Below the pieces are notes generated by a model. It ran no database searches, was not told the DNA's origin, and saw nothing but the letters and a program-made list of their open reading frames with translations. The position numbers and the translations under genes are program-made. 64,000 nucleotides of DNA from Phyto melanocephala (taxonomy: Eukaryota; Arthropoda; Insecta; Diptera; Rhinophoridae). Positions 1 through 10,799 of the stretch are shown here, one piece after another. The stretch spans positions 107,381,884 through 107,445,883 of the forward strand of contig OW799234.1 in assembly GCA_941918925.1 (NCBI GenBank). The letters run 5' to 3'. How positions within the stretch are numbered: the stretch's first letter is position 1; every line of letters starts with the position of its first letter.

Positions 1-979
1 TTTTCAATTAATTAATAGTATCATTTTAATGGTTGAAGTAAAATTTAATAATTTTTTTAATAAATAATATTAATTTCGTAATTGAAACTCAGATTTATTT
101 TCTTGTCCTTCTAAAATAAAACTTCTTTAAGAAATATCTGAATTTTTTCTTTAAAAAAATATCCTTAATGTGGCTTCTGTATTTCGAAAAAATAACAACA
201 TTAAACCCATAATAATAGAAAGATGTCTTCCTAATACCTCTTCTACGTGTGTATGTGTGTAATTTTTTAAACCAGCTTGTTTATAGCATCGTAATCATTA
301 CATGGTCCATTGAATAAGAAAATATTATTGTAATTTTCATAACAATAATTACCGTTACTACCATGGCAATGTCCATCATGCAATGAGGCGCAAATAGCCG
401 GAAAAATACAAAGCAAAAGAACGAAAATCACAATATTAAAATCATAAAAAGTCAATCATTTAGCAAAGCATAGCAACAACAGAAACGCAAAAAAAAATAA
501 TAGTAATAAAAATAATAATAATAAAAGTGTGAGTGAGAAAAGAAAACCTTTGAAATGAAACAATCACAAACAAGGATTACAAAATGTCCTAACCTTTTGC
601 TATTGTACTTCGGCCCGCTGCTTTTTACTATTTACTACTACTACGCCTGTTATAGCCAATTGTCGCCTCTATAATGATTATTAGACACATTTCATATTTC
701 ATGGTTGAGAAAGACTATTCATTCATTTGCTCTCATCACCCCAAATAGAAATTATTTTATTACTAAGATTTTTGTTTGTTTGTTTATTTTTCCTAAAACC
801 CGTACAGAGTTTTTCTTCTACATTTATTGCAAAACAAAGAAAAATGTAAAAAGAAATCGTATATTTTGAAAGAGTACAACTGAAGGAAAAGTTTCCAATT
901 CTTTTGATGTGTCCTATTACTTGTGATGATTGTTATGATTATTGTGATTTCAACTTGTTTGAGTCATCGTATTTCTTTT
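1..979. other. AT-rich spacer; bases 1-150 repeat a segment near 26.3 kb
   Basis: No gene is supported. Bases 1-150 clearly resemble 26250-26390 (shared runs around TTAATTAATAGTA, TAATATTAATTT and TAAGAAATAT), so this is the edge of an unclassified dispersed AT-rich repeat. Minus-strand 267-455 holds a short hydrophobic open frame without an ATG (see findings). Confidence 0.5.
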
Positions 980-1372
980 TATACCCTTCACAGTGAGTGT
1001 AGGGGTATATATGGGTTTGTCATTCTTTGTGAAATTTCTACAATTTTTATTTCAGACGCCATAAATTATATATATTTTCTGAAAGCTTATAAATAAGAGA
1101 GTTAAATAAGCACCGTCCGTCTGTCAGTCTGTCTGTGTGTATGTTGAAATCAACTTTTTAAAGCCCCTACACATTTCCAAGACCCGTGTAAGATACCAAA
1201 ATATCAGAAATATTCGAGAGCAGATCGGTATTGAAAAATCAGTGCATAAAAAACTGAGATATGATGCAAAACCCTAGACCACCTAGTCTTTTCACACCTA
1301 TACAAACAGGAAGAACGTAGTTTCGAATCCCAGCTAAACCAAAAAAAAGGTTTTTTGTTTCTTTTTATTATA

Positions 1373-2126
1373 CAGTAGAAACTCGATTCTTACACGTAAT
1401 GAAAACCGGGCTCGGTGCAAGTTTCGAGGTTGTCGCAAGTACCGAGTATTAATTTCCCATACAAAATAAAAGGCACATACATCTGTTTAAAATCTAAGTT
1501 TAATATGTATTAAAATTCAAAACACTTATGTTCAACGCATTCGTATAACAGTAGATACATATTTTATTTGGAATTAAAGAAATTTGTTTGCTTTGTACAA
1601 AGTCGCTTGTTCAGTATGTACTTACACTGCTTCTTAGACTCTTTCCATTCTTGGAAACTCCGAGGGCCGGATTCAGAATGCGCCACAAATTTCTTCATGG
1701 TGTTATCAGTTCTCTTAACACAAGTTATTGTTGATCTATGCACATGAAAAATTTTGGCTAAGAAATCGGTGGAAAATCCAGCACTTAATTTCTTTAAAAT
1801 CTCAGCTTTATCTTTAATTGTCAGCAACGTAAATTTATTCTCTGCCATTATAGCACTGCACCTATCAATAGTCAGCTTAAAACTGATTCAAATTATGTAC
1901 AACATTTCATCAGCAGCATAAAACGACGAGGATTTCCCGAAATGTATTCAGTCTGAAAAAACGTAAACAAAGCAGCACGCAAAAGTAATGCAAGAGTAAT
2001 GTTGCAAGTATCGAGTTCAAAATTTTCGGATGTCGCAAGTACTGAGTGCGTAATGAAAAATATTTTTATGTTGCAAGAATCGAGGTGTGCAAGTCTCAAG
2101 TATGTGCAAGAATTGAGTTACTACTG
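1373..2126 (-). mobile_element. pogo/Tigger-like DNA transposon remnant
   Basis: A 754-bp element flanked by TA, with terminal inverted repeats starting CAGTAG and ending CTACTG (left CAGTAGAAACTCGATTCTTA, right complement CAGTAGTAACTCAATTCTTG). The TA target and CAGT ends are typical of pogo-type Tc1/mariner elements. The subterminal regions hold at least seven copies of a TGCAAGTWYCGAG-like motif (two on the left at 1416-1447, five on the right at 2003-2118), probably transposase sites. Inside is a fragment of a CENP-B-like DNA-binding domain. The element has inserted into family A copy A1. Confidence 0.85.
1564..1848 (-). pseudogene. Truncated pogo-type transposase (CENP-B N-terminal HTH)
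   Basis: A 94-codon frame beginning MAENKFTLLTIKDKAEILKK. It is followed by a helix-turn-helix of the form FSTDFLAKIFHVHRSTIT, the usual start of pogo/Tigger transposases, which bind DNA with a CENP-B-like HTH. The catalytic DDE domain is absent, so it cannot encode a working transposase. The frame runs out in unrelated sequence after about 60 recognisable residues. Confidence 0.75.
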
Positions 2127-2245
2127 TATATTTTTTTTTTTTTAATTTAATTTTTTTTTTTTTTTTTGTATTCTTTTTTAACATACATCCATAAACTTAA
2201 TTTAAAATTTTACAATGGGATGTTTTTAGGTGAATAAAGTCATTA

Positions 2246-2265
2246 TCTATATATATAAAAGTGAA

Positions 2266-2302
<37 letters not shown>

Positions 2303-3122
2303 GCTATAGACTCTGAAACTGTAAAACCGATCGGGCTCAAACTTTTGTAAGTTGTTGTACACATACCGGGGAGTGTTTATGGATGAAAAAAAGTGGGCGG
2401 GGCCACGCCCATAAAAAATTAGTTATCAGTTTTAGCTACTTGCACTTGACCGATTTTTCTGAAACTTTGTACACATATCGAGCTGTCATGACTAAATAAT
2501 TTCGTGATAAGAAAAGTGGGCGGGGCCACGCCCCTAAAAAAGTTTTAATTTTGAGGCACTTGCACTGGACCGATTTTTCTGAAACTGTGCACACATATTA
2601 AGCTGTCGTGACTTTATAATTTTAAGACTAAAAAAGTGGGCGGGGCTACGCCCATAAAAAAAGGCTATAGTTTTGAGGTATTTGCACCAGACTGATTTTT
2701 CTGAAACTTTGCACACATATTGAGCTGTCATGACTAAATAATTTCGTGATTAGAAAAGTGGGCAGTGCCACGCCCATAAAAAAAGGGTATCATTTTGAAG
2801 TACTTGCACTTGACCGATTATTCTGAAACTTTGCACACATATTGAGCTGTTATGACTTTACAATTTCGTGATAAAAAAAGTGGGCAGGGCCACGCCCATA
2901 AAAACAATTTTAATTTTGAGGTACTTGCACTGGTCCAATTCTTCTGAAACTTTGCACACATATTGAGCTCTTATGACTTTACAATTTCGTGACTAGAAAA
3001 GTGGGCAATGCCACGCCCATAAAAAATAAAATTGTTAGGTTTTTTCACTTGATATTCAATTAAAATTCAGAATGCATTTCGATTCATTAAGGGGCGTAGC
3101 AACGCGCGCCGGGTTTGGCTAG
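2246..3122 (+). mobile_element. Non-autonomous Helitron, copy H1 (six-unit)
   Basis: Starts TCTATATATATAAAAGTG after an A and ends in ...GCGCGCCGGGTTTGGCTAG before a T, as Helitrons do (5' TC, 3' CTAG, insertion between A and T, short GC-rich hairpin near the 3' end). The interior has a GT microsatellite (2273-2299) and six tandem units of about 121 bp. Each unit carries a GTGGGCGGGGCCACGCCCAT-like core (near 2392, 2516, 2635, 2758, 2880 and 3000). It has no coding capacity. It sits in family A copy A1. Confidence 0.85.
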
Positions 3123-3594
3123 TAAAGATAATAAAACATATATGTTGTATGTATGTATGTACGTATTTCATATTAATGAGATGAATGGTAACAATTGTTA
3201 TTGCATGACTACACGTTGCGAAGGGTATATAAGATTCAACACGAACGAATATATCACTCTTACTTGTTTTTTAATAAATTATTATGGTTTTGCCGTTTTT
3301 TGTGGTGGTGAGAGAATCTAATTATTTTTTTTATAGTTCAACAGTCAAATATTTAATGAAAATAAAGAATGAGACTTATATTCGTAAATTAAGTTTGAAG
3401 AAATTTTGTATGAAAAATTTTAAATAAATTACATTTCAAACTAATCTTAAATTTAATGAATATGGGTGTTAGCTTGGAAATAATATTATAAATTCATAAT
3501 AAGGAATATAACTGTAATTTAAAGGTTAATTTGTATAAATTTTTTGCTTTGAAATCAAAAATGTTTCTTTTGCTTAATCATTGCTTAATCGACT

Positions 3595-3685
3595 TCATAG
3601 TCATAAGCTTTCAGAAAAAATAAATTTTATGGGATCGCAAACGAATATTTTAGAAATTTCACATGGAAATGTGTAAGGGTATAAA
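3595..3685 (+). repeat. Family A fragment, copy A2
   Basis: Matches the 3' part of family A (TCATAAGCTTTCAGAAAA, then TTTATGGGATCG, then TTTAGAAATTTCACATGGAA, then GTGTAAGGGTATAA) with small deletions. Bases 3271-3594 and 3686-4085 around it are AT-rich and hold nothing I recognise. Confidence 0.7.
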
Positions 3686-4085
3686 AACAATTTTGTATAA
3701 AAATTATACTTAAGATATGTCGACATTGATAAATAAATATTTAACTAAATTAATGCTTATTTAGCAAGGTTTTTTGATTTAAATGAATTAATCGATATTG
3801 TTAAATATTTCTTAAATGTGAACATAGTTTTAGTTAAGCTGTTGGAAATTTTAATATTGTTTTTGATCATGGTTGTTTAAACTCCTAAAAAGCCTTTTAA
3901 ATCATACAAAAGAAGTATTTCGATAAATTAAGCAAAATAATTTTATTTTTTTTTTGTTTTTTTTTTTAATTTAAATTTAATGGCCCTTAAAAATATACAA
4001 AAATATAGATATATTAAACTTTAAAATTAGGGCGACCTCTGCGTTTAAAAAAAAATTTTTGGATCTGAAAGAACAAATTCTTTTT

Positions 4086-4832
4086 TATACCCTTCACACA
4101 GTGAAAAAGGGTATATATAGGTTTGTCATTCCGTTTGTAATTTTTACAATTTTCTTTTCCGACCCCATAAAGTATATATTTTCTGAAAGCTTATAAATAG
4201 AGGAGTCGATTAAGCCCTGACCGTCTGTCCGTCTGCCCGTGTGTTGGTTGAAATCAACTTTTAGAAGCAACTATATGTTCCTCAGATCTGTATATGGTAT
4301 CAATCTCTCGGAAATATCCAGGAATGAATCGCTATTGAAATTCAGCACAATCGCCCAATAAGTTTCTAAGATATGAGCAAAAAACCACGACCACCTCGTT
4401 TTTTTTCACAATTACAACAACAACATACATACATAGATACATGTAAAAAACATACCAAACAAAAAAAATTACAAAAAAAAAAATATTAAAAATTAAAAAA
4501 AAAATAATAAAAAAAACTACAAAAAAAAAAATTTAAAAAAAATTTAAAAAAAAATTTAAAAAAAATTTTTAAAAATTTTTCTAAAAAAATTTTTTAAAAA
4601 AATTTAAAAAAAATATAAAAAAAAAATAATAAAATATAAATAATATATTAAATAAAATAAAATAAAATTTTTTTGGCTCAGCTGGGATTCGATGCCACAT
4701 TTACACTAACGTGTACGTATGCACGTATTTTATATGGGATGAATGGTGATACAAACAATTGTTATTGCATGACTACACGTTGTGAAGGGTATATAAGATT
4801 CGACACGGCCGAATATAGCACTGTTACTTGTT
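4086..4832 (-). repeat. Family A dispersed repeat, copy A3, near complete
   Basis: An uninterrupted copy of about 745 bp. On the plus strand it starts ATACCCTTCACACAGTG and ends at the palindromic segment GACACGGCCGAATATAGCAC, then TTACTTG. The middle (4440-4670) is an A-rich low-complexity tract followed by the constant block GGCTCAGCTGGGATTCGATG (4674-4693). It serves here as the reference for judging which copies are interrupted. Confidence 0.85.
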
Positions 4833-5152
4833 TTTTTTGGGCCGAGTTAAAAAAAATTAACTTCAAAAGAACCAAATTAATACGTATTGGGACAAACGTT
4901 TAATTACCCCTTTAACTTAACGGTACTGTCATCTTGCACGTTGAACATTTCCCCTAGCTTGGAAGTGTAATAATCAAGGATGATTATTATCTATAATTAA
5001 TGCAGTCGTTATACAATGTATGGCGCTAAATAAAACAACAGCCTCAAAAACAAATTGCAATGTGAAATCTGTATTATTATCTGATTCTGCGTTACGGGGC
5101 ATAAATCAACTCAACAAGAAAAAACGGGTGAAAGTAAGGTACGGTTTTATCC

Positions 5153-5740
5153 AAAGGGTGGTTAACTTTTAAGGGCCGATGTTGACTTTTGAATAAACCA
5201 CAACTTATTTAGGAAATTATCGTTATTTCTTTTAAGTATGATAATAATTGGTATGGTTGAATTATGTATGGAACAAAATATCGGCCAAATGGCCGCCGCG
5301 ACCTCGGCAGCACACCTCCATCCGATGGTCCAAATTTTCAATGACAATGTTGATGTTCAATTGTTGAGAGTCGAGGTTGACTGATCTTTTGCCACACTGT
5401 CGCGAAAAACTGTAATGTTTTCCGTTCAACGAACTAAGAAGGCATTCACAGATGTTTTAACATTTCATACAGACCTGTATTGCTGAAATACTCCCGATTG
5501 TGGACGAATTTGAACGATGATGTTGACCAAAAGAATCACGAAGTGCTAGAAATGCATTCTGATTTAAACGCCCAATTTCATAATAAGCCTAACTAACTTT
5601 AACGCGTTGCTGGATTGCGTATCTTTCCATGGTTCAAGTTTAGTTAGTCTGAAATTGAGAAATTAAATGAAGAAAAAAACTTGCCGTTTAGGCGTGGTTT
5701 ACATTCAACATCGGCCCTTAAAATTGAACAGCCCCTTTCC
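5153..5740 (-). mobile_element. Internally deleted mariner-like element M1
   Basis: Terminal inverted repeats of 30 bases or more share the core TTTAAGGGCCGATGTTGA. On the minus strand the interior begins with ATGGAAAGATACGCAATC (M-E-R-Y-A-I, the start of a mariner-type transposase). It ends with the transposase C-terminal region (complement of 5255-5345), so the middle of the gene is gone. A second copy in the opposite orientation lies at 57532-58125. Non-autonomous. Confidence 0.75.
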
Positions 5741-8200
5741 ATCGAAAAATTTTTTTAGATATTTTTTTTTTAGATTGCAATCAAAATCGGAGATCATATA
5801 CTCTAGTGATTTTAACATAAACTTTAATTAATAAGCCCTACTGAGCCTAAAAGAGTCATAACTATTGTTCTTCTGCAACAAAAACAAACAATTACAAGTA
5901 ACAAGTTTTAAGGTATTTAAAATTGAAAGTTTTCTAAGATATTCATGCAACTGCAAGACTTTCAAAAAATGTTCAATTTTATTCCCAAATTTAAGCTGCT
6001 AAATAAAGGCAGACTCTACTCTACTCCTCTTGTTATCGAAATACTAAAGAACATATAAAGAAAACTAAATTTTAAAAACACTTAAGGTTTGATAAAAAAT
6101 CGCCTTTTAATGTTGGTAAAAAGTTAAAAAGTTTATTTGAGCGTTTGAAAAACTCAACATAAATAAAGTGTATTCATGCTAATAAGTTGTGACAGCATCC
6201 TTTTCGCTTTAACGACAGAGTTTATAACTAAAGGACTTTATACTTGCACACATCCATAACATAAAATCCTTAATACTTGTATGTTTGTGTGAGTTGTAGT
6301 TAGGAATTGCTGTTAAAATGTTTTGTTACGATATGCGTTGGCATTAATTTGTGTGCGAGTGTGTCTTAGAAACTAGAGTGAAAGAAGACCAAAAATGAAA
6401 GAAACTTTTTAAATAATAAAATGAAATAAAAACGAACATAATGGAGTATGAAAAATGACTGCAGGAAATTACTTTTGTCGCATGAATACAATGAACGAAC
6501 AAGAAGAACGAGTAATGACGATTATGACGACGATGATGGGAACAACTCTGATGATGAGTTGAGGCAAAGTCTAGTTATAAGTGGACGTCTTTTTTTTTAA
6601 ATTAAGAAGGAAAAAATACATAAACTTAATGTGTGACTGAATGTCTGTCCGTAGTAGAGAGAGAGGTGGGGAAATTAAACAAAAGCATGAAAAGAACAAG
6701 ATGTTTCAATTGCTTCAGAACAAAGATATTCACACCTTAATACCAACCAGCACTGTTGTTCGACTATTGTTCGAGTTGTTAAAAGCTTAAAATTGGTCTT
6801 GAAATTGCAAGAGCTTGACGAGTGGGTAGTGTGATAACTTTTAATGGAAAACTGTAAATAATAAAATAAAAAGGAAAAATTTTAATTTCTTTTTGTATTT
6901 AAATGCCAAAAACAATGAATCATTATTCAAACGCTTATTAATATTTTTAATTGATTTCTTGTGTGAAAATGGTACAAAGGAGTCTTTAACCACGATGCTG
7001 TTTTAAAAGAATTATGCAAAAAATGCATTTTAATATTTAAATACTTTTTTCTTTCTATTCAACAAACCGTCAAAAGGACAAGGTAGATGATTGTTTATTT
7101 AGATAAAGATTACTTGTTTTCTGTTAAGTCTGATTTAATATTTCATTGTGTAGAGACTGCCATCTAAATAAGACCTAGAAATTGTATGAAAAAAAGTATG
7201 ATTCAGTTCGAGAACCTCATCTCGTTGTTCACCAGATTGTTAGTGTTCGAGCTTATTTTTATATAAATGCATTTGATGTGTCTTATGGATTGGCCACCAA
7301 CGAAAAAGCAATATTTCAGGAAAAATTTACTGTTTGGTATACTTTATGGACCGGCGCAGTATTTATCTAGTATTTCTACAAAACTGATGAACTTTCAGAA
7401 CGTAACAGTCAATGACGAAAACTACAAGACAATTACCACTTTTTTTTAAATCAAAATTGAGTATTAATGGAGAGGAACTGTTTAAATATGACTGTTACAC
7501 ATGCATATACACACAGTATATGCAACAATTTTTTTTTTTTTTTTTTGGAAATTTCTGGTAAACAAAAATTTTTTCGTAAAGTAATTCCAAATTGGCCTTC
7601 AAGCTCACAACCGCGGCTGAGCCATTTTTTATTATGCTGTGTCGGACTGGGTACCTCCCTAGTCCAATCAGAAATTATTTCTTCCAAAGCATCAGACCAC
7701 AATTGAAATAAAATTAAAATTTATTTATTGCTTCTTGCATGGATCTTAAAAAACTAACTTATGATAAAAGGTATGAGGTAAATATGTACAAAAAAATGGA
7801 AAAATTTCAAAAAATAATCTTTCGTTAAAAAAAAAGATAGTATAGGAATAATGTTCATATACCTGAATAAACGTTAAATAATAAAAAAAAAAAGAAAACA
7901 ATAACAAAATTGACTTCTTGTCTAATTGTAATAAATATAAGGAATTTAAGGGATGGTCCCCACAAAAAAAAACAATTAAAAATTTTTGTTGAACTCGGTT
8001 TAACATGCTGTCTCCAAACTATACCGATAAGTTACGAACCTTTGATGCCTTAGAATATAATCAGAAAGAGATACCAGAAGGCTTAGATAGGAATGGCTCG
8101 TAAGTCACTATGGCGCTTTATTATTCCCATATAAGGTGCATGAATAAAAACCTGCAGACAATCATCGGCAACATGTAAATTTTGTAGTTAAAATTTAAAA
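5741..8200. other. Spacer without recognised genes
   Basis: AT-rich sequence. A short open frame on the minus strand at about 7545-7702 (reading ...LEEIISDWTREVPSPTQ...) is less AT-rich than its surroundings but is not recognisable, and no splice context or start argues for a gene. Nothing else is supported. Confidence 0.4.
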
Positions 8201-8780
8201 CTACCCAAATTGAAAACTTAATTATGAGTAATGCAGCTCCTATACATTTGAATGGCTTTGTTAATAAGCAGAACTGTAGGTTTTTGAGTTCTAAAATCCA
8301 AAAGCAATCAACGCCAATTTCACGCCATTAGGTGTACTGTATGGTGAGGCATTAAATTTTAAAATATCATTGGGCTTAAAGATTCTTAAAGATAGAAGTG
8401 CTTTAACCATAAATGGAGATCGGTATCGGTACATGATAGAACTTTTTTATGTCCTTCTCTTTTAAAGCAGACCTGAGATTTGGTTTCAGTAGGCCAGAGT
8501 CACTACTCACAGTGCCCGAAACACAATGTTATTTTAAAGCCAACTTTTCTAAAGTGAAACAAATATCCACAAATTCGGAAATTAATTGTCCAGGGCCTTC
8601 ATGAGTTTTGTCAGCACCGAGCGAGTATAAGTATGTAAACCCGATACAATCCTTGAAGTTATCATTGTCGTCAACATTGTTGCGAAAATTTGAACGCTAC
8701 TGCTAAACATTTTGAAAAATGTTTTGGAAAATGCTCTATAGCGAACCCTAAATCCTGCGTAGCTGAAAACAGGGTTCATT
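8200..8780 (+). pseudogene. Decayed mariner-like transposase
   Basis: Read in shifting frames on the plus strand, this gives LNGFVNKQNCRF, then a CTVWCG-like block, then TINGDRYRYMIE (8249-8440), then WFQ..ARVTTHSARNT (8472-8520), and a C-terminal part VYVCKPDTILEVI...NILKNVLENALYSEP (8620-8750). These are successive conserved blocks of mariner transposases, in order, with many stops and frameshifts. No terminal repeats were found. Confidence 0.7.
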
Positions 8781-8870
8781 TAAATGACATTATTATCCCA
8801 TATTTGGTGTAAACAAATTTGTATTTTGAAAATTTTATAGTCTGTCAAAAAATATCCAAACAAACATGTT

Positions 8871-9228
8871 CAAGGCATATTCATAAGGTATGTGCATCCC
8901 AGCAACAAATACAACAATTAAAAACATATGCATTTTGTTTTTGTATAAATGTCTCCATATGTCACAAAAATTTTTATTTATTTTTTCTTTAAGTTTTAAT
9001 AACTTTTAAGAAACTTCAACGCAAAAACTCTTTAATCTCGGTTTTTTTATTTTAAAACGTTTTACATAAACTGAAACTGTAAATTATTTATTTTATAATA
9101 AAGATAATAAAATAAGTTTGACACATGCAGACAAATTATTGAAAAAAAAAAGTTGGTAAATCTGATAATTTGTGTAAAAATAACAACAATTAGCTGATTT
9201 GACACGAGTACCTTATTAATCTACCTTG
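8871..9228 (+). mobile_element. hAT-type MITE, copy 1
   Basis: A 358-bp element with inverted ends CAAGGCATATTCATAAGGTA / TACCTTATTAATCTACCTTG, flanked by a perfect 8-bp duplication AACATGTT (8863-8870 and 9229-9236). The 8-bp duplication indicates hAT-type transposition. It has no coding capacity. The interior is homologous throughout to 43300-43599. Confidence 0.85.
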
Positions 9229-9236
9229 AACATGTT

Positions 9237-10515
9237 ATTACATTTTTAAATTATTTGTTGTTTTTTTCGAAATTATTCAAACAAATTGACGGTTTAACTA
9301 ATTAACTTACTGTTAAACTATTGCGATAAATCAAGTTTTTGTTTTTTGTTTTTTTAAACAAAAACTGCTGAAATGCAAATAACCAACATACACTCTCCTC
9401 TCTTCCTCTCACTCTCATATCTTTTATACAGGCAAGGTTAAACAAATTTTAGTTAAAGATATAAAAATAGTTGCGGCTTACGTCAACAAGAATTCCAACC
9501 AGATTAAATGAATTTATGAACTTAATGGTGCAACGAAAGGAAATTAAGCACTTTTCTTGCTACGATTTTTAACTTTAACAAACAACATTTCGTGTGGTCT
9601 TGCAAAAAACCACAAAAACTCATTATAGATGAATTAAAGCAAAATATTCAAACAAAGTGGACAAAATATACATAAAACCATTTATAAGGAATGTTGCCCG
9701 TGTTTGGTTAAGAAACGAGGGTGACAAATGGAAAAAGTAAACAAAAATAGGAAAACAACCATCAACCTACACACACACTTTAACCTTTTGTTAAAACACT
9801 TCTTCATACACACACAAACACATGTACTTGGCTACCTACCGGATTAAGTATTGTGTGGGGCAAAGGAAACGGAAACATCGTACACACACTTCAATTCTGT
9901 AAAAACTATTTTACGACCATTTTGCCTCACAACCGCAAACAAACAAAAAGGAATATAAAATATTTCTGTCCATTCCACTTCCATTTTTTTTTTTTTTGCA
10001 AAGAATCTCTCCTCATTCGGGTATTTTTATTTTATTTACATTTTTGGTTGTCGGCTTATCGCCATAAAATTAAATACAAATCATTTTCTTATTGTTTCTT
10101 ATACTTAAGTAGGGGATTTAGTATTGTTTGGTGACAATATCATTTACGTTGATTACATTTACTTTGGGCTATAAATAGCATACATATATTGTCTTTGCGT
10201 GATAAAATCACAAACAAAATTGGGCATTTGTTATGCAGTGTTGCCATATACCCATTATGTCATACTTTTTTCGTTTGAGTATTTAATTTTTACAAGCCGC
10301 CAACTTTGTCATATTAATTCAACACACCTTTTCAGTTCAACTGTAATAATTGTTAAAGGTCTCAACAGTTTACAAAAAAGAATTTTAAATTTATTGTTAA
10401 GATACGAAAGCTCCATACGATCCCACTTGGTAAATATTCCCCTAAATATGTGTAAACACTATCTTAAAGAAACAATAATAACATTGATGTGATTTGTTTA
10501 CACCAGTTATGGTCA
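9237..10515. other. Spacer without recognised genes
   Basis: AT-rich sequence with only short chance open frames. Nothing supported. Confidence 0.4.
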
Positions 10516-10633
10516 AACTGGCTTATTCGCAAAAACTGTTAAAGGCTTATAAAAGTATTTTTCTACAGAATGTAGAGTTATAAACCTGCTTTAAAACTTA
10601 ATTTTGAAATTATTTTTTATGAATAAGACCGAA
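10516..10633. repeat. Possible small foldback repeat, related to 44540-44660
   Basis: The left end (GGCTTATTCGCAAAA) and the complement of the right end (CGGTCTTATTCATAAA) are similar. A related segment with the same order (CTCATTCACAAAACT, then TTATAAACCT, then GAAAAAGACC) lies at 44543-44660. This is a weak call based on eye alignment. Confidence 0.35.
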
Positions 10634-10799
10634 AGTATAAATTTATTTATAATATTATTTATATGGTTACGTCTACCCTTAGGAAAAATTATTTTGAACT
10701 AAAGCTGAATTGGAAATGTTATGAGGAATGAAAAAATCACGAATCACCAGCGCAAGTTGCTAAGGCAGATGTGTCACATCCGCGTTTAAACCTGCATAG

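Larger units (their letters stand above)
980..3270 (-). repeat. Family A dispersed repeat, copy A1, split by pogo-like element and Helitron
   Basis: In reverse orientation this copy reads from ...CTTGTTTTT near 3270 to the TATACCCTTCAC end at 980. The repeat parts are 980-1372, 2129-2245 and 3123-3270, about 660 bp together, close to intact copies (about 750 bp). It has the family landmarks: the GTCTGT/GACAGAC motif block (1108-1140), the AAGCTTATAA block (1083-1092), the block containing CATCCATAAAC/CAATGGGATG (2183-2223), and the GGGTATATAAGATTC end (3219-3235). The class of the element is not known to me. Confidence 0.85.

Noticed and set aside
2246..3122. CRISPR-like array, because of regularly spaced repeats.
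   Set aside because: Units are about 121 bp and similar throughout, with Helitron termini in a fly genome; there is no repeat-spacer structure.
7451..7702. An 83-codon minus-strand frame as a gene.
   Set aside because: Its 5' half looks protein-like, but it then runs into a poly-Lys tract from a T run and has no recognisable family or splice sites.
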